From Macrocystis pyrifera (taxonomy: Eukaryota > Sar > Phaeophyceae > Laminariales > Laminariaceae), in the NCBI GenBank assembly GCA_031763025.1, contig JASSKH010000021.1:6900611-6964610 (forward strand): 64,000 nucleotides of DNA. The letters run 5' to 3'. Of this stretch, positions 1 through 9,860 are shown in pieces. Every line of letters starts with the position of its first letter. The first letter of the stretch is position 1. The position numbers were made by a program, and so were the translations under genes. A model generated the notes under the pieces. It worked only from the letters and a program-made list of their open reading frames with translations. It ran no database searches and was not told where the DNA came from.

Positions 1-591
1 GTGGGGGCGGTTGTACGTCTTCCGGGAAACCACTCGGCACACGCACGAGCAGATAAGAAGCTCGGGAGGGTTTTTGTGGATTGTTTGATACCTTTGCGGA
101 GACCCTTTGCCATGGAGCACCCTTTGCACTCCAGCGGCTCTCCCTCCCCCCTCGAAGACAACCCCTTGCTGCTCCGCGGTCTTGCGAAGTAGTACCTCGT
201 GGGAGTGTCCAGCAGCGCAGTGGAAATCGTTGATGTTTACCGCAGACTTGTTGTGTAGTTGCCCCGGAACGAGTACAGCACAAGAACTTTCCCCACAACT
301 GCGGTTGACCCGGTAACAGTACAGGCTGTAGAGGGTCCCACTCAACGGAAACACGATCGAATGCTCTGACTTGAGCCTGACTGCAACCCCCGTGGGGTGC
401 CCTTCGAAAGTATGGCCATTTTTGACGAGAGTGGGCAAGGAAAATAAGTGGTAGCGGAGATCCGGCACGTGCGCAACGTTCGTAAGCAGCACTTGCACGG
501 GACCGTTTCCGGACCGAAAGACAACGCTCACGTCACCGTAACCTTCGATCGCTCGAGTGGATCCGTCAGCGATTCGGAGAGTAAAGTTGCA
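1..591 (-). pseudogene. Copia retrotransposon gag-pre-integrase remnant (continues out of window)
   Basis: Read on the minus strand, the frame after the protease continues with TLRIADGSTRAIEGYGDVSV, then VLLTNVAHVPDLRYHLFSLP, and then a gag-pre-integrase block with HCAAGHSHEVLLRKTAEQQG and MAKGLRKGIKQSTKT. These are the usual segments between protease and integrase in Ty1/Copia polyproteins. The reading frame differs from that of the protease ORF ending at 592, and a second shift lies near 130-140, so the gene is dead. The integrase catalytic core is not in the window. Just beyond the IKQSTKT motif the minus-strand homology stops and the plus strand shows a Copia-like peptide instead (see findings). 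Family call is confident from motifs; the exact lineage is not. Confidence 0.75.
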
Positions 592-1230
592 TTATCTATA
601 GTTGATCGTGCAGTCTGTGGAGGGCGTCATGTGAGTAGACGCACCAGTATCGCATATCCAGGCCTCGTCTCCTACTCGCCAAGCAGACTCCCCTTCTCCC
701 GAACCGTCGCTGCACTTGCCTGTCTCTTCGGCCTTGAAAGCTGAGGCCTGGACCGTACCTATGTCTTGGTCGTCGTCCCTTGCCCCATCCTTGCTCGTCA
801 CCGCCATGACAGCTTCTTCTTTCGATGAGGGGCAGACATCAGCAGCGTGCCCCAGCCCGTTGCATCGACTGCATCGATCCGTGGACGTGGGACTGGCATC
901 GGCAGAGTGCCCGCGTCCCTGGCATCGACTGCTTAGCTTTGCCGTACATTCGCTCCTCCAATGGCCCTTCTTGCCACACCTATGACACTTGCCCACTGGA
1001 GTACTCCCGCTGGCGGCTTTGGCGTTGCTGCTATTGCCACCAGCAGCCGCGGCCGAGCCACCACCGTCCCTATTGGTGCCTCTACCGCCTCGTCCGTGAC
1101 CCCGTCGTCCACATTTTTCTTTGCCATTTCCTCCACCTTTCCCGCGACCACCGCCACCGCCGCCGCCGCCGCCGGCGTACATAGCATGGCCTGCGTGGCC
1201 AGCGTTGGACCCCCTTCTTCCTGTTTCCAG
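592..1230 (-). pseudogene. Copia gag C-terminus with CCHC zinc knuckles and aspartic protease
   Basis: A glycine-rich linker is followed by two intact CCHC knuckles, CHRCGKKGHWRSEC and CSRCNGLGHAADVC. Between them lies a decayed one (RCQGRGHSAD) that has lost its first and last cysteines. The retropepsin active site follows as WICDTGASTHM. In retroelements the knuckles bind template RNA and the DTG aspartate cleaves the polyprotein. The true frame enters at the G-run (C-run on the plus strand at 1210-1214). Upstream of it this frame is out of phase with gag, and a stop at 592 separates it from the following pol segment. So this is a frameshifted part of one Copia open reading frame, not a free gene. 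Confidence 0.8.
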
Positions 1231-1480
1231 AAAGTCGGTGATGCCGTTCTCGAACAGCCTTGGTGATGTCATCTCGGCCGATGCTGTCACGTGATGCCAG
1301 GTTCCGAGCCTCTACCTCGTATTCGGCAGGCAGAGCGCAAAAAAAAAAGATGGTGTACAACATGAGTTCGTCTACTGACATTCCTGCTGTGCGCGTTTCG
1401 GCGGCAAGATCCTCGATCCTGCCCATCTCCTCAAGAAGGTTGCTCCCCGGCGCCATCTTAAAAATGTTAAGGCGTCGGGA
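1207..1480 (-). pseudogene. Copia gag (UBN2-type) central segment
   Basis: The minus-strand frame reads RRLNIFKMAPGSNLLEEMGR, then IEDLAAETRTAGMSVDELML, ALPAEYEVEARNLASRDSIG and HHRLSGNRKKG. This is the helical capsid-like part of Copia gag, here lacking its N-terminus. A run of ten A on the plus strand (about 1340-1349) gives an unnatural FFF tract, suggesting slippage. The continuation into the knuckle region needs a frame change at the homopolymer near 1210. Upstream the homology begins abruptly near 1480, next to a different gag fragment. Confidence 0.7.
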
Positions 1481-1499
1481 GAGGTCTGATGCTCCCCGG

Positions 1500-1785
1500 T
1501 GACTCGGACGGATGAGCACGAGCAATGCTGGTACGGTTGGTGCTGCCGGTGCTGCCGTGCGTTCTGCTTGAAGCACTCTTGGTCGCCGTGGCTGGTCGTG
1601 CTGCGGAGGGAATGAAAGTTGGCTCCACTGCCACGTCCACGGCCAACTCCACTGCCGTCGCCACCCCCTTTCCCACCGTTGTTGCCTTTACCGCCGCTCT
1701 GTTCGTTTGGATCGTTCCAGCAGCGACGGTTACAAGTTGTGGAGGGTTGCGTAAATCTTTGCAGGCGTTATTCTGAATTCTGCCG
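1500..1785 (-). pseudogene. Second, unrelated Copia-type gag C-terminal fragment
   Basis: In one minus-strand frame the sequence reads a glycine-rich linker (GGKGNNGGKGGGDGSGVGRG) followed by FHSLRSTTSHGDQECFKQN. This resembles the short Cys/His motif (C-S-x-H-x-T-x-S-H-x-D-x-x-C) found at the end of another class of Copia gag, with its first cysteine lost. It lies upstream of the UBN2-type gag segment, whereas such a motif normally ends a gag. I therefore read it as a remnant of a different element joined by nested insertion or rearrangement. Confidence 0.45.
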
Positions 1786-1799
1786 TGTGTTTATGAGGG

Positions 1800-1980
1800 G
1801 AGTTTGAGCACTCCGTTCTCTGCTCCGTTCTCTGCTCCGAGCTACGAGCTAGTCTCCGCTCTCTCCCCCCTCCTCTGTCCTCTAATACAACGACTATAAA
1901 TAATCTCATCAGACCACGTGGTGGTCAGGGCATCCAGGCTTGGAGTCTATGAACACACTAGTACTTGAACGTTTGAGGTC
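1800..1980 (+). repeat. Probable 3' end of a Copia LTR with TATA-like box
   Basis: This stretch directly precedes a primer-binding-site-like sequence and a gag start, as the end of a 5' LTR should. It has a short direct repeat (GTTCTCTGCTCC twice, about 1813-1836) and a TATA-like ACTATAAATAATC near 1891. The LTR's start is not visible and its end is not a clean CA, so boundaries are approximate. No matching 3' LTR was recognised. Confidence 0.4.
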
Positions 1981-1993
1981 TGGTACCAGAAGC
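1981..1993 (+). other. Candidate retrotransposon primer-binding site
   Basis: TGGTACCAGAAGC lies just after the putative LTR and six bases before an ATG. It resembles the TGGTATCAGAGC-type site used by many retrotransposons for initiator methionine tRNA. It decides that the element to its right is read on the plus strand. Confidence 0.45.
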
Positions 1994-1998
1994 CCACG

Positions 1999-2301
1999 AT
2001 GCCTTCGAAGGGATCAGCTCAAGATGAGCTAGATTCTCCGGGTGAAGTTGAACCGCTGAGACGCCAGGTCAAGCTGGCGATGGAGAACAGCGAGGCATCG
2101 ATGCTGAACGCCATGAGGGAAATGATGGCCGAGTTCATGAGGAACAACGGTCGATCGGAGCCAGGTAGCGCTGAAGGCAGCGTTGCTGTAGGAGAGATTC
2201 CAGCAGAGGTAGGAACCGCTGCTGTAGTTGGTTTGTGGGCGTCTTGCTATTGGCGTGCGGAAACAGGACAACGCTGGAAATTATCAAGGGAAATCGGATG
2301 A
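1999..2301 (+). pseudogene. N-terminal gag fragment of plus-strand Copia element
   Basis: A 100-codon ORF opens at the first ATG after the primer-binding site. Its first 55 residues are hydrophilic and helical (LRRQVKLAMENSEASMLNAM), as in a gag N-terminus; the rest looks out of frame. From 2300 to about 2690 no frame stays open and I recognise no domain, so most of gag-pol has been deleted or has decayed. The assignment depends on position more than on domain similarity. Confidence 0.35.
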
Positions 2302-2718
2302 GCCACCTCAAGATGTCAGACACGGGCAACCTGTCGTGGGTGCCCCGGATGCAAGGCACCCGTGATGCCCAAGCAGGATCGCTCGTCACCACTCAAAGAG
2401 ACTACCCAAAAAGGAGTTGGTCGTGGAGTACGGCATGCAAGGCTGCAGGACGGGGATTGCTCGTGCGTGTGACATACACGACTGAAGGGCCTTGGGGAAA
2501 CCGGGGTACGACAAGGAGCTGCCTCTGATACAGCCGGGAAAACCATTCTGGACGCGGAGGTAAAGCGGCGATTACACGACATTGTAGCCACCGCCATGCA
2601 CCTCCGCCAAGTGACACGCTACGACACCTTTTACGCTGTAAACCAATTTTGAGAGGGGCAGTGCTCAAGCAGTCAAAAGTGCACATCGGAGTGTTGCTTA
2701 GCCAGAGCGGTAGATTTC

Positions 2719-2993
2719 GGCATCACTTACAACCAAGGGGGTTGCAGGCTCAACGTGTGCTCGGACGCCAGGTTGGGTAACAACCCAGGCAATGGGAAAT
2801 CCACTCAATCGTTCGTCATGGTGCTGTGCAACCGCCCGGTAAGCGTGAAGGTGGGTATGCAAGGGGTACCAGCCCAGTCAACTATGGAACCGGAGCTTTT
2901 GGCAGGAACGCCGGCGGTTATGGGGGGGGGTATTCTGCCAGAACATGATGGTGGAGTTGGGATTCAAGGATAGACTGACGTGCCGACCATGGC
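2719..2993 (+). pseudogene. Copia RNase H remnant
   Basis: The plus strand reads GITYNQGGCRLNVCSDARLG, then NNPGNGKSTQSFVMVLCN and AQSTMEPELLAG. This is the characteristic Copia RNase H region, with the first catalytic aspartate (SDA) and the glutamate (STMEPEL) still visible. At the G-run near 2925-2933 the frame shifts by one, and the homology continues as VFCQNMMVELGFKDRL in another frame. RNase H would degrade the RNA strand during reverse transcription. The third catalytic block and the C-terminus are not recognisable. Together with the LTR end and gag start it forms one internally deleted element. Confidence 0.75.
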
Positions 2994-3239
2994 CAAAACA
3001 ATTGCCATCACTTGCTGGAATCAATATAAATCCACGGAACCGCTGATCACTCCATGGCTACCAATCACCATTGATTGCTCGTCGGAAACACATGTATCCA
3101 CACACTACTCTCTTTCTCATCGTACGTTGTTGTTCCTTTACTTACGTCCGTGCAAGGCTACCCTCCTAGGCTTTCGTTTCAGAGTCGATCGGCATCGCCC
3201 TGCTGAAGAATCCAATACGAAACTTGGAACACCTCAACA

Positions 3240-4430
3240 CTGACCCCTCCTCGATATTTCGAGCCTATTACTTTGCTACAGTATAAGCCCGTCCGTGCAA
3301 TTAGCAGTGAGCTGCTGCCGGTGTTGATTATGTGTTTGATGTTGTGCGCGGCTTTTGATTTGCACCTTAAACTCTTGCTGGCCTCGATGAAGAACGAGTG
3401 CACTGCCTGATGTAGTCGCTATCGTTAGTCATTATCTGTATTTCGATTGCCTTGCACTCCCATTGGAAGGGGGCTGGGGAGTCTAAAAACCATCAACGCT
3501 CAGAACAAGCAGTTTTCTCAGCGACAGTGAGCATCAGAGCTCTCAGCAAGCCCTTCCAACTACACCAATGTAAAACGAAGTGGAAACAAGCATTCATGTT
3601 TTAACGGTTCCAGTTGAAAGGAAACCTCCTGGCAAATACTGCGATATTAGCTTGCTCGAGATCGGAGCGTGGTTATAGAGTTGTATCACAGAACGGCAGT
3701 CCGGTACTTTTACAGGTCGGCGCGGAACGGCAGACTAGTGCTTCTAGGCGTTGTGGCACAGGACGACAGCCACCACGCTGTCCCTCCTCACGGCACCCGC
3801 CTGTTCGTAGTCCGTTCTTCTCTGCTTTTCTTGGCCCCGCACGTAGCTAATAACCGTACCTGTTTGTATTGGTCAGACGGGATAACCTGATATTCTACTC
3901 AGTCAGCGCTGACTGAGATCGAGGGTTCGGGTCTCCGTACATAAGACGTTTTCTACTACAGTAGGTCATCTCTTCCTGAAAACAAAATACATTCTTTGTG
4001 CGCGCCCTGACTGGCTTAGTGGACACATCATCCTTAGTACGATGTGCGTGGGCCCGAGTCCCAGCCTAATCAGTATTTTTCGAGGTTGAAAATGGCTCGA
4101 AGAGGTTCTTGATTCATTTATCAGCAGTAGCTTGTGGTGAAGAGTGCGCCCCAGAGATCTATGCCGATATCCAGCTGAACTCACAGATCATACCAGGTGC
4201 CGGATATATTTTATTGCTTAAAAGTGACAATCTTCAACCTTCTCAAAAATTCAGTAGGCGGAGTGGGCTACTCTTGTAGGATATCTCTTCTACCCAACAC
4301 TGCTCCTAATTGCTATAATAAGTGCGCCGACACCAGGCTGAGAGTCTATCATCAGCCCCAGTACTAGCCTCTGCCACCACTTCCTTGAGGGGACACGCAC
4401 CGCGATCCCTGATATTACCTTTATACAGCT
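3240..4430. other. Non-coding stretch; possible polypurine tract and tRNA-like trace
   Basis: No supported gene. GGAAGGGGGCTGGGGAG at about 3464-3480 could be the polypurine tract of the preceding Copia element. At about 4005-4072 the sequence has an A-box-like TGGCTTAGTGGACA and a B-box-like GGGCCCGAGTCCC, with a six-pair stem CACATC/GATGTG between. It looks like a degenerate tRNA or a SINE head rather than a functional tRNA. Confidence 0.3.
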
Positions 4431-4432
4431 AT

Positions 4433-4535
4433 TACGGGGGACCATAGTAAATAGAATAAAATATTGTTAGTTAAAATACGAACACATGCAGGTTTTTGAG
4501 GGTAAAAGAGGTCCTATTTACTTTGGTCCACCGTA
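4433..4535 (+). mobile_element. ~105-bp MITE, copy 1
   Basis: Begins TACGGGGGACCATAGTAAAT and ends with a near inverse, ACTTTGGTCCACCGTA. An AT-rich centre includes AAATATTGTTAG and AGGTTTTTGAG. Eight copies of this family are in the window, always with inverted ends and flanking TA. It has no coding capacity and would depend on a transposase encoded elsewhere. Confidence 0.75.
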
Positions 4536-4556
4536 TCATGAATAGAGCAACTACTA

Positions 4557-4660
4557 TTGCGGGGGATCATAGTAAATAGGACTAAATTTTGTTGGTAAAA
4601 ATAGGTAAATATACAGATTTTTGTGTCTACCGTAGGTGCTATTTACTATGGTCCTCCGTA
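4557..4660 (+). mobile_element. ~105-bp MITE, copy 2
   Basis: Same family and orientation as the copy 21 bases upstream. It starts TTGCGGGGGATCATAGTAAA and ends CTATTTACTATGGTCCTCCG. The pair could be a tandem insertion into a preferred site. Confidence 0.8.
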
Positions 4661-5640
4661 ATAGAACACATACGTAACCTGGCCACGGAACGACGGAACT
4701 CTGCTGCAACAGATGTGGCGCATGTACGGCACTATCAATACAATAAATAGCATGCAAACATACCGTTAATAGCACCGCACACAAACCTGGACTCGCACGT
4801 GTCCCACGCACAATTACCGAACAAAGACAAAGTTGGGTAAGATCTTACTCCGTGCAATTCAACAGCAAATACTACGCGAGTGAGTGTTTGCCACGGGGTT
4901 TTGTCGGTTAGCCGTACGCATAACTGCTGAAATGCTGTCATACATGAACATCAGCAAGCAATGTTGACTGCCAGTATATGGCTTCCTAAAAAGATAAATG
5001 GAGACCCATGCATATTCACTCGCACCACGAGCACTGCACGCGAAACTGCATCTATATCAATAAGTAGAGAGTAAGGAAGAACAAATCACGAAACAATATT
5101 ATCGCAGTGCCTACTTGGAACAAAACACAAACAACTACGTTCTGTAGCGGCGACCAGGCTTCTTCTGTCTGCTCCGTGAATGCGAAAAATTGTGGTCCCG
5201 CCCCAAATTCAATCTTGTCCTGAGAGAGAAGCTTTTTTTTTGTCTTCCACAAAACCCGTAGTACGCGCGATGGAAGTATCGCTAGTGTCACACACAGCTC
5301 GCAAAGATGAGTTTCGACTAAACTCCTCGATCTTAATGATGTTCTTAGCTTAATTTTATAAATATATACCACGTTTGCGCCGCCCTTTCGCACGAGGGAT
5401 ACGCGTGGTAGTACTATGGAATCAAATCTTGCGTTATTTTGATGCCGCGACTCCAGACGATGTGGATGCCTCCTCCTGGCCATTCAGATGACGATGGTGC
5501 AGCGGTCCCATAAATGAAAGCGCTTGGCCAGTCCCAGTCGACCAAGATGTTCGGCGACTCGAACAATCCTAAATGATAATCGTATGGCAATTTCAGAAGA
5601 CATCTCCCCCCAGCAAGCCCATTGTACAGATTTATGCGAG
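4661..5640. other. Non-coding stretch, nothing recognised
   Basis: ORFs here are short and show no family resemblance. The 143-codon minus-strand frame at 5052-5483 has no recognisable motif and an unlikely composition. I see no repeat shared with the rest of the window. Confidence 0.4.
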
Positions 5641-5880
5641 GTTCCCTTTCAGAATGATTTTTGGCTTTGAATCCTGGGGGTGCCGCAAGATAAAAAAGGG
5701 AGAACGCGGTTTTTCATCGTAGCTACGGGCAAGAACGAAGAACACAAAAAACTCTTGGGAAGCCAAAAAGAACAAAAAATCACTTCGAAGCTACCGGTAA
5801 GTAATCGGGCAAGTAATCGGGCAAGTGATCGGGCGAGTAACCGGGCAAGTAACACTGACGAGTTTCTACTTAGTTCTATA
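5640..5880 (+). mobile_element. Element X, copy 1 (short interspersed element)
   Basis: The order of segments GAGGTTCCCTTTC, TTTGAATCCTGGGGGTGCCG, GCAAGAACGAAGAACA, CGGGCAAGTAACAC, GAGTTT and AGTTCTATAT matches the element inserted in the LINE at 14047-14312. No ORF with a recognisable domain. Towards its end it carries a 12-bp tandem repeat, expanded relative to the other copy. Confidence 0.6.
5799..5853 (+). repeat. 12-bp tandem repeat (AAGTAATCGGGC-like)
   Basis: About four and a half units of AAGTAATCGGGC with point variants lie inside element X. The copy at 14.25 kb has only about two units, so the number varies between copies. The 12-bp period gives a spurious repetitive peptide in all frames. 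Confidence 0.8.
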
Positions 5881-6119
5881 TGCTGTTGCGCGATGCCGAA
5901 ACGCACCTTTCCGGTGACACCGGAAGCTGCGACAGCCCCCCCCCGAGCGAACAGCGCGGTAACAATCTCAAATGGTTGCAGTCCTGGCAAATCTCAAGCG
6001 CTACGAGCAGAAGCTTGTGCAGTGAGGCGCGCTGTGATAGGAGTAGCAGATTTAGGCCGAGGCATGTCTGACTGTGACGGGGCTGCTTAACCCTTCTAGG
6101 CGTTCTGGGGATAGGCCAC

Positions 6120-6560
6120 TCGAATTTGAAAAAAACGTCGAAATATCGAAAAAAGTCGAAAACCAAAAATCGAAAAGGGAAGAGAGAGAGAGAAAAATAA
6201 TGATTCAAGCAAGAAAGCAAGAAATCAAGAAATGAAAACACACAAGAGAATGAGCAGGTTTTTCGCAGGTTGCAGGCTCACAAGTTACGCGAGGGGTGTA
6301 GAACAGAGATAAGAATAAAAATCAAACATACTTACTCCGCTATTAAGAATACCAGAGGAACGAAAAATAAACTAATAGACAACAAACGAAAACGAAAAGG
6401 AAGACGACGAAGCAAACCAAAAGAAACAGCAGATAGCAAAGAGCGAAAAAAGAGATACAGACAGAGACACAAAGCGAACGGGAAAAAAGGAAGGAGGAAA
6501 AAAGAAAACGAAAAAGGGACAAAAAGGAGGCGGGGGGGACAAAAAATACGAAGGACAGGC
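6120..6560. repeat. A/purine-rich low-complexity region
   Basis: Long stretches of GAAAAAA, AGAGAGAGAGAG and AAAACGAAAAGG-type sequence. The open frames across it encode only Lys/Arg/Glu-rich or Phe/Leu/Ser-rich peptides and are composition artefacts. A similar stretch occurs at 62560-62960. Confidence 0.6.
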
Positions 6561-6685
6561 ACTAATGCATACAGACACGCAGAGTTGCCCGGGTGGCACC
6601 ATGCTAGTTACTTGGGTCTCGAAAAAGGGAGCGCACATCATGACGATGATGGCCATATCTAGGCGTCAGTCTCATGGGCAGACCG

Positions 6686-6705
6686 CCCCCCCCCCCCCCC
6701 CCCCC
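6686..6705. repeat. 20-base poly-C tract
   Basis: An uninterrupted run of 20 C, followed by more C-rich sequence. It lies just beyond the point where homology to the LINE reverse transcriptase stops. Confidence 0.9.
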
Positions 6706-6769
6706 TCGCCCCCCTTTCGCCCCTGCCACTTTTTCCAAGGTACTTTTTTCCCCAAAACACGGGGTCCAA

Positions 6770-7250
6770 GTGAGCGCTCGCCATCATTCAGCCGAACGCA
6801 TGCTCGCATGCCGTTGTGGAATTGGCGTATGACGGTGAACATTCTAGGTGGCACGACAAAGCGAGCCCAGACAGTCCACAGGAGGGTTCGGTCGACGGAG
6901 TCATAGGCTTTGGTGAGGTCCGCAAAGCACATGAACAGTGGGGTGTCCTCCTTCCTTGCCAATCCCTGCAAGCGTCGCACCACGAACATCATGTCGACCG
7001 TCGAACATTCAGGCCTAAATCCACACTGCTCAACTGGCAGGATGCCTTCCCGTTCGCAGTAGTCGCTGAAGTGGCGCGCGATGACTTTGAGGAATACTAT
7101 GCCGACATGCGCGACAAGGGAAATGCCACGAAAGTTTCCACACTCCGTCCTGTCTTTCTTTTTGTGCAGCACCTGAATCGTTGCATCCCTCCGATACCAG
7201 GTCGTAGCTGATGTGTACGCCAAGACTCGATTGCCGAAGACCGGTCAATC
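6770..7250 (-). pseudogene. LINE reverse transcriptase, N-terminal half
   Basis: The minus-strand frame reads [40 protein letters not shown], then [20 protein letters not shown]. These are reverse-transcriptase blocks up to motif A; the aspartate in FADLTKAYD is the first catalytic one. Similarity ends about 30 codons later, near CVRLNDGER. There is no motif B or the YADD motif C, so the fragment is inactive. The start of the element is also missing: upstream of about 7250 the frame breaks and no endonuclease domain is visible. The C-terminal half of the same family is at 35930-37062. Confidence 0.8.
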
Positions 7251-7259
7251 CATAGTCGA

Positions 7260-7600
7260 TGTTTGAGGCTAACGCAGTCACGGTTAGGTGAACTTGTACA
7301 AAAGGCTTCAATAATAGAAGAGAAGACGACGAGATGGTGTGGTGGCCCCAAGCCACGTTGTTGATTGATTGGTTTGCTCAGCAGGTGGATGTGGTGATAT
7401 TACCCTCTGAGCTAGAGGGGTAAAAAATATCGATCGATTACCCAGCCCAGGGTATAGCCGTGTGGCCTTTCAATGTTGCTGCTTCAAGCACAACTAATAC
7501 TACAGTAAGCTTCCGGTCTCGGAGGGATACTGAAGATATCTTCTCCATGATTTGCCAGTACACACGCACTACATGTGCTGCTGCTGATTCTATAGATCCT
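7260..7600. other. Non-coding stretch, nothing recognised
   Basis: No convincing ORF. A small inverted repeat CCTCTGAGCTAGAGG lies near 7405. The stretch separates the LINE fragment from the MITE at 7603. Confidence 0.4.
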
Positions 7601-7602
7601 AT

Positions 7603-7698
7603 TACGAACGACCACAGTAAAAAGGACCTACGGCACACACAAAAAACAGCATGTGTCCCTATTTTTTCCAACAATATTCGGTCCTGTGGTCCCCCGTA
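7603..7698 (-). mobile_element. ~105-bp MITE, copy 3
   Basis: Inverted orientation relative to copies 1 and 2: it begins TACGAACGACCACAGTAAAA and ends GGTCCTGTGGTCCCCCGTA, with the shared centre GGACCTACGGCACACAC and ACAATATTCGG. Its left end is more decayed than its right. Confidence 0.7.
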
Positions 7699-7956
7699 AT
7701 AAATACATCTTCTCCATGCTCACCAGTACGCACGTACTACATGATGTGCTGCTGCATATATCTACGATACTGTTACTGCTGAAACTTTTGAGGCTATGTT
7801 GTACGAGAACACAGAAGAGTGTCAGACCTGCTGTTGTGTACAGGTACTGTATCATATGAATAACCGTCAAGAAACAGATCAGTACTACTCCTGAAGAGGA
7901 CGAGGTACGAGCTACGAGTTGTACCAGGTAACTAACTGTACTATTCAGTAGCGACT

Positions 7957-8066
7957 ATGGCGGGGGACCATACATAGAAAAAAGGACCAAATATTGTTAG
8001 TAAAAAAAGAGAAATAAATAGGTTTTTGTGCATACCGTAAGTCCTATCTACTATGGTCCTCCAAAA
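7957..8066 (+). mobile_element. ~105-bp MITE, copy 4
   Basis: Reads GCGGGGGACCATACATAG at the left and CTATCTACTATGGTCCTCC at the right, with AGGACCAAATATTGTTAG and GGTTTTTGTGCATACCGTAA between. It is the same family as the copies at 4.4, 4.6, 7.6, 34.4, 39.9, 56.4 and 61.8 kb. Confidence 0.75.
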
Positions 8067-8439
8067 TAGATGATACTGACTGCTACTCCTGTGTGGGGTT
8101 TGCTCGTAGACACGTTCTCCGATAGAGGTAGCACATTTCCGCAAGAGTGTTTTCTGAGTGATGGAGCTCATTAGCCCAATATCGTGGGAATGTCAGTCTT
8201 GTTTCGAACAATGACGTTTTTTTTTTTTTGTATTCTTGGGCCATGGGATTATTCATCGGCAGGCAATTTGATTTTCGCTGAAGTTAGTTTTTGGGTGAGG
8301 TATGGAGCTCCTCGAGCGAAGAGCCTCATAAAACAAATGCTGCACCTATGTAGCATGCGTTCGTACCATAGTCTGATTGATTGATTGAACTGGGGAAACG
8401 TGCGGTGGGTTTTATGTTTACCGAATGGGTTGTATGGTC

Positions 8440-8656
8440 ATATATTTGGATGAGTTTCCAGGGTCACGGGGAAGAGGGGTGAGATAAGGGGATAACACGT
8501 ACACCGGGTGTGGCGCCGCTCGACCCCCCCATGAGGCGCGGGAGCAAAAGAAGAGATGGTGTTGTCGTTCTTGTAATTGTAATTGTAACTGAGTTGTGAG
8601 GTCAAGGAGGCTCTCATCCCTCTTCCCCGTGACCCTAGAAAACGATCCAAATATAT
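8440..8656. mobile_element. 217-bp inverted-repeat element (MITE-like)
   Basis: The first 44 bases (8440-8483, beginning ATATATTTGGAT and containing AGGGTCACGGGGAAGAGGG) recur inverted at 8613-8656 with about 39 of 44 positions identical. About 130 bases separate the arms. They hold no gene and include a run of TTGTAATTGTAATTGTAA. This is the form of a small non-autonomous DNA transposon. A target-site duplication is not clear and no second copy is in the window. Confidence 0.6.
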
Positions 8657-8659
8657 TTT

Positions 8660-9640
8660 TTTATGCAACTCATTCGGGAAAGCACAAAACCCACCGCATA
8701 TGCCCCTTGGACAATTTGCAGCTACCTAATCACACCAATCAGCCAATCAGAATACATCATACATTTGCGCGACTGTGAGCAACTCCTATGTTCTTACATG
8801 AGAGGCCCCTAAACCCCACAACATTACTAATTGATACTAAGGTACACTTATTCTACTTCTGCTTCCGCGCATTATGGCCAGGTCGAGCGACGCAGGAATC
8901 CGTCTCAGATAGATTTATAGCAACGAGGGGGGGAGATGATGTACGTGGAAACACGTACGTGCTTGGAGTCGAGACCCATTAAATGATGTGTTTTGATTTT
9001 TCCACTTAGTATCTTAACGGGGTTGTCTACCCCCGCCTCCCTCGAGATGGCCCAAAATGCAGAGCGATTTTCCGAGCTGTTGGAAAAAACAAGTACAAAA
9101 GACGAGATAGAGAGGGATAATGCTGGAGCTAATGATACGAGCATTGGAGCAATTGGTCAAGAGCACAGCGAGTAAAGTAATGATAATATGGAAAAAGTTG
9201 ACAGTATGCAAAAGAGCAGTGAAACGGTGGGATGATGAAGTAGAAGAGGCCATAAGAGTAAGGAGAAAGAAACACGCAAGATTTGCATCGAATACAACTA
9301 CGACAGGATGGGAGGAACATATATGAGCTAAAAAGAAAGTAAAATATATCACAGAGAAGAAGAAGGGGGTATGCATAATGTATATGATGCACATATTCTT
9401 TGGCATGCTGCTCTCCGGCGGCCGAGGGTAATTTCTCGCACTTTTCGACGCATGTCTGCATCCCGGCCGAGCACCGTAGCGATGCTCGGGCATTTCACGT
9501 TGCTGAGCTGACTCTAAAAATCAAGGGATTGCTTTCCCACTCGCCGAGTCGAGTAGGTGACATGGAAAACCCCGCATTTAAAAAAAGCAAATAGTGCGCC
9601 ACCCTCGAACACGTTTTTAAGCCCCCTCTGCTGTACCACA
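8660..9640. other. Non-coding stretch, nothing recognised
   Basis: Short ORFs only; the 159-codon minus-strand frame (9014-9493) has no recognisable motif and is rich in Phe/Ser/His from low-complexity DNA. A small hydrophilic plus-strand frame at 8993-9175 also matches nothing I know. Confidence 0.35.
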
Positions 9641-9649
9641 TGTTTTCAA

Positions 9650-9860
9650 CCACAGCAGATGAAGTAGCAGTAGCAGCAGACATACAGCAGAAACAGCAGT
9701 ACACATCTGTCGGGCGTCGTATATGTTGCACCAAGCCCGTTGACGGGTAGAGTACACCTAACACATAGCACGTTCGTGACCAAAAACTGCCTCCTTAGGT
9801 CCGTCTACCTGGAAAAATTTGTTACACCAGGTATTGGTGTCATACGTAGCTAGTTGTCCA
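9650..9860. repeat. ~210-250-bp diverged repeat, unit A
   Basis: Shares with units B and C, in the same order, a CAG/AGCAGCA-rich start, ACATCTGTCG-x-CGTCGTAT, TTGCACC-AGCCC, GTACACC-AACAC, CGTGACCA-AAA, TGCCTCC and a TACCTGG...CAGGTA segment. No coding capacity was recognised. Confidence 0.65.

Noticed and set aside
1-192. 63-codon plus-strand ORF at the window start
   Set aside because: Mostly antisense to the Copia gag-pre-integrase. Only the RADKKLGRVFVD stretch is of interest and is reported as a junction, not a gene.
6332-6662. Lys/Arg-rich plus ORF and Phe/Ser-rich minus ORFs
   Set aside because: Products of purine-rich low-complexity DNA; no start context, domain or conserved pattern.
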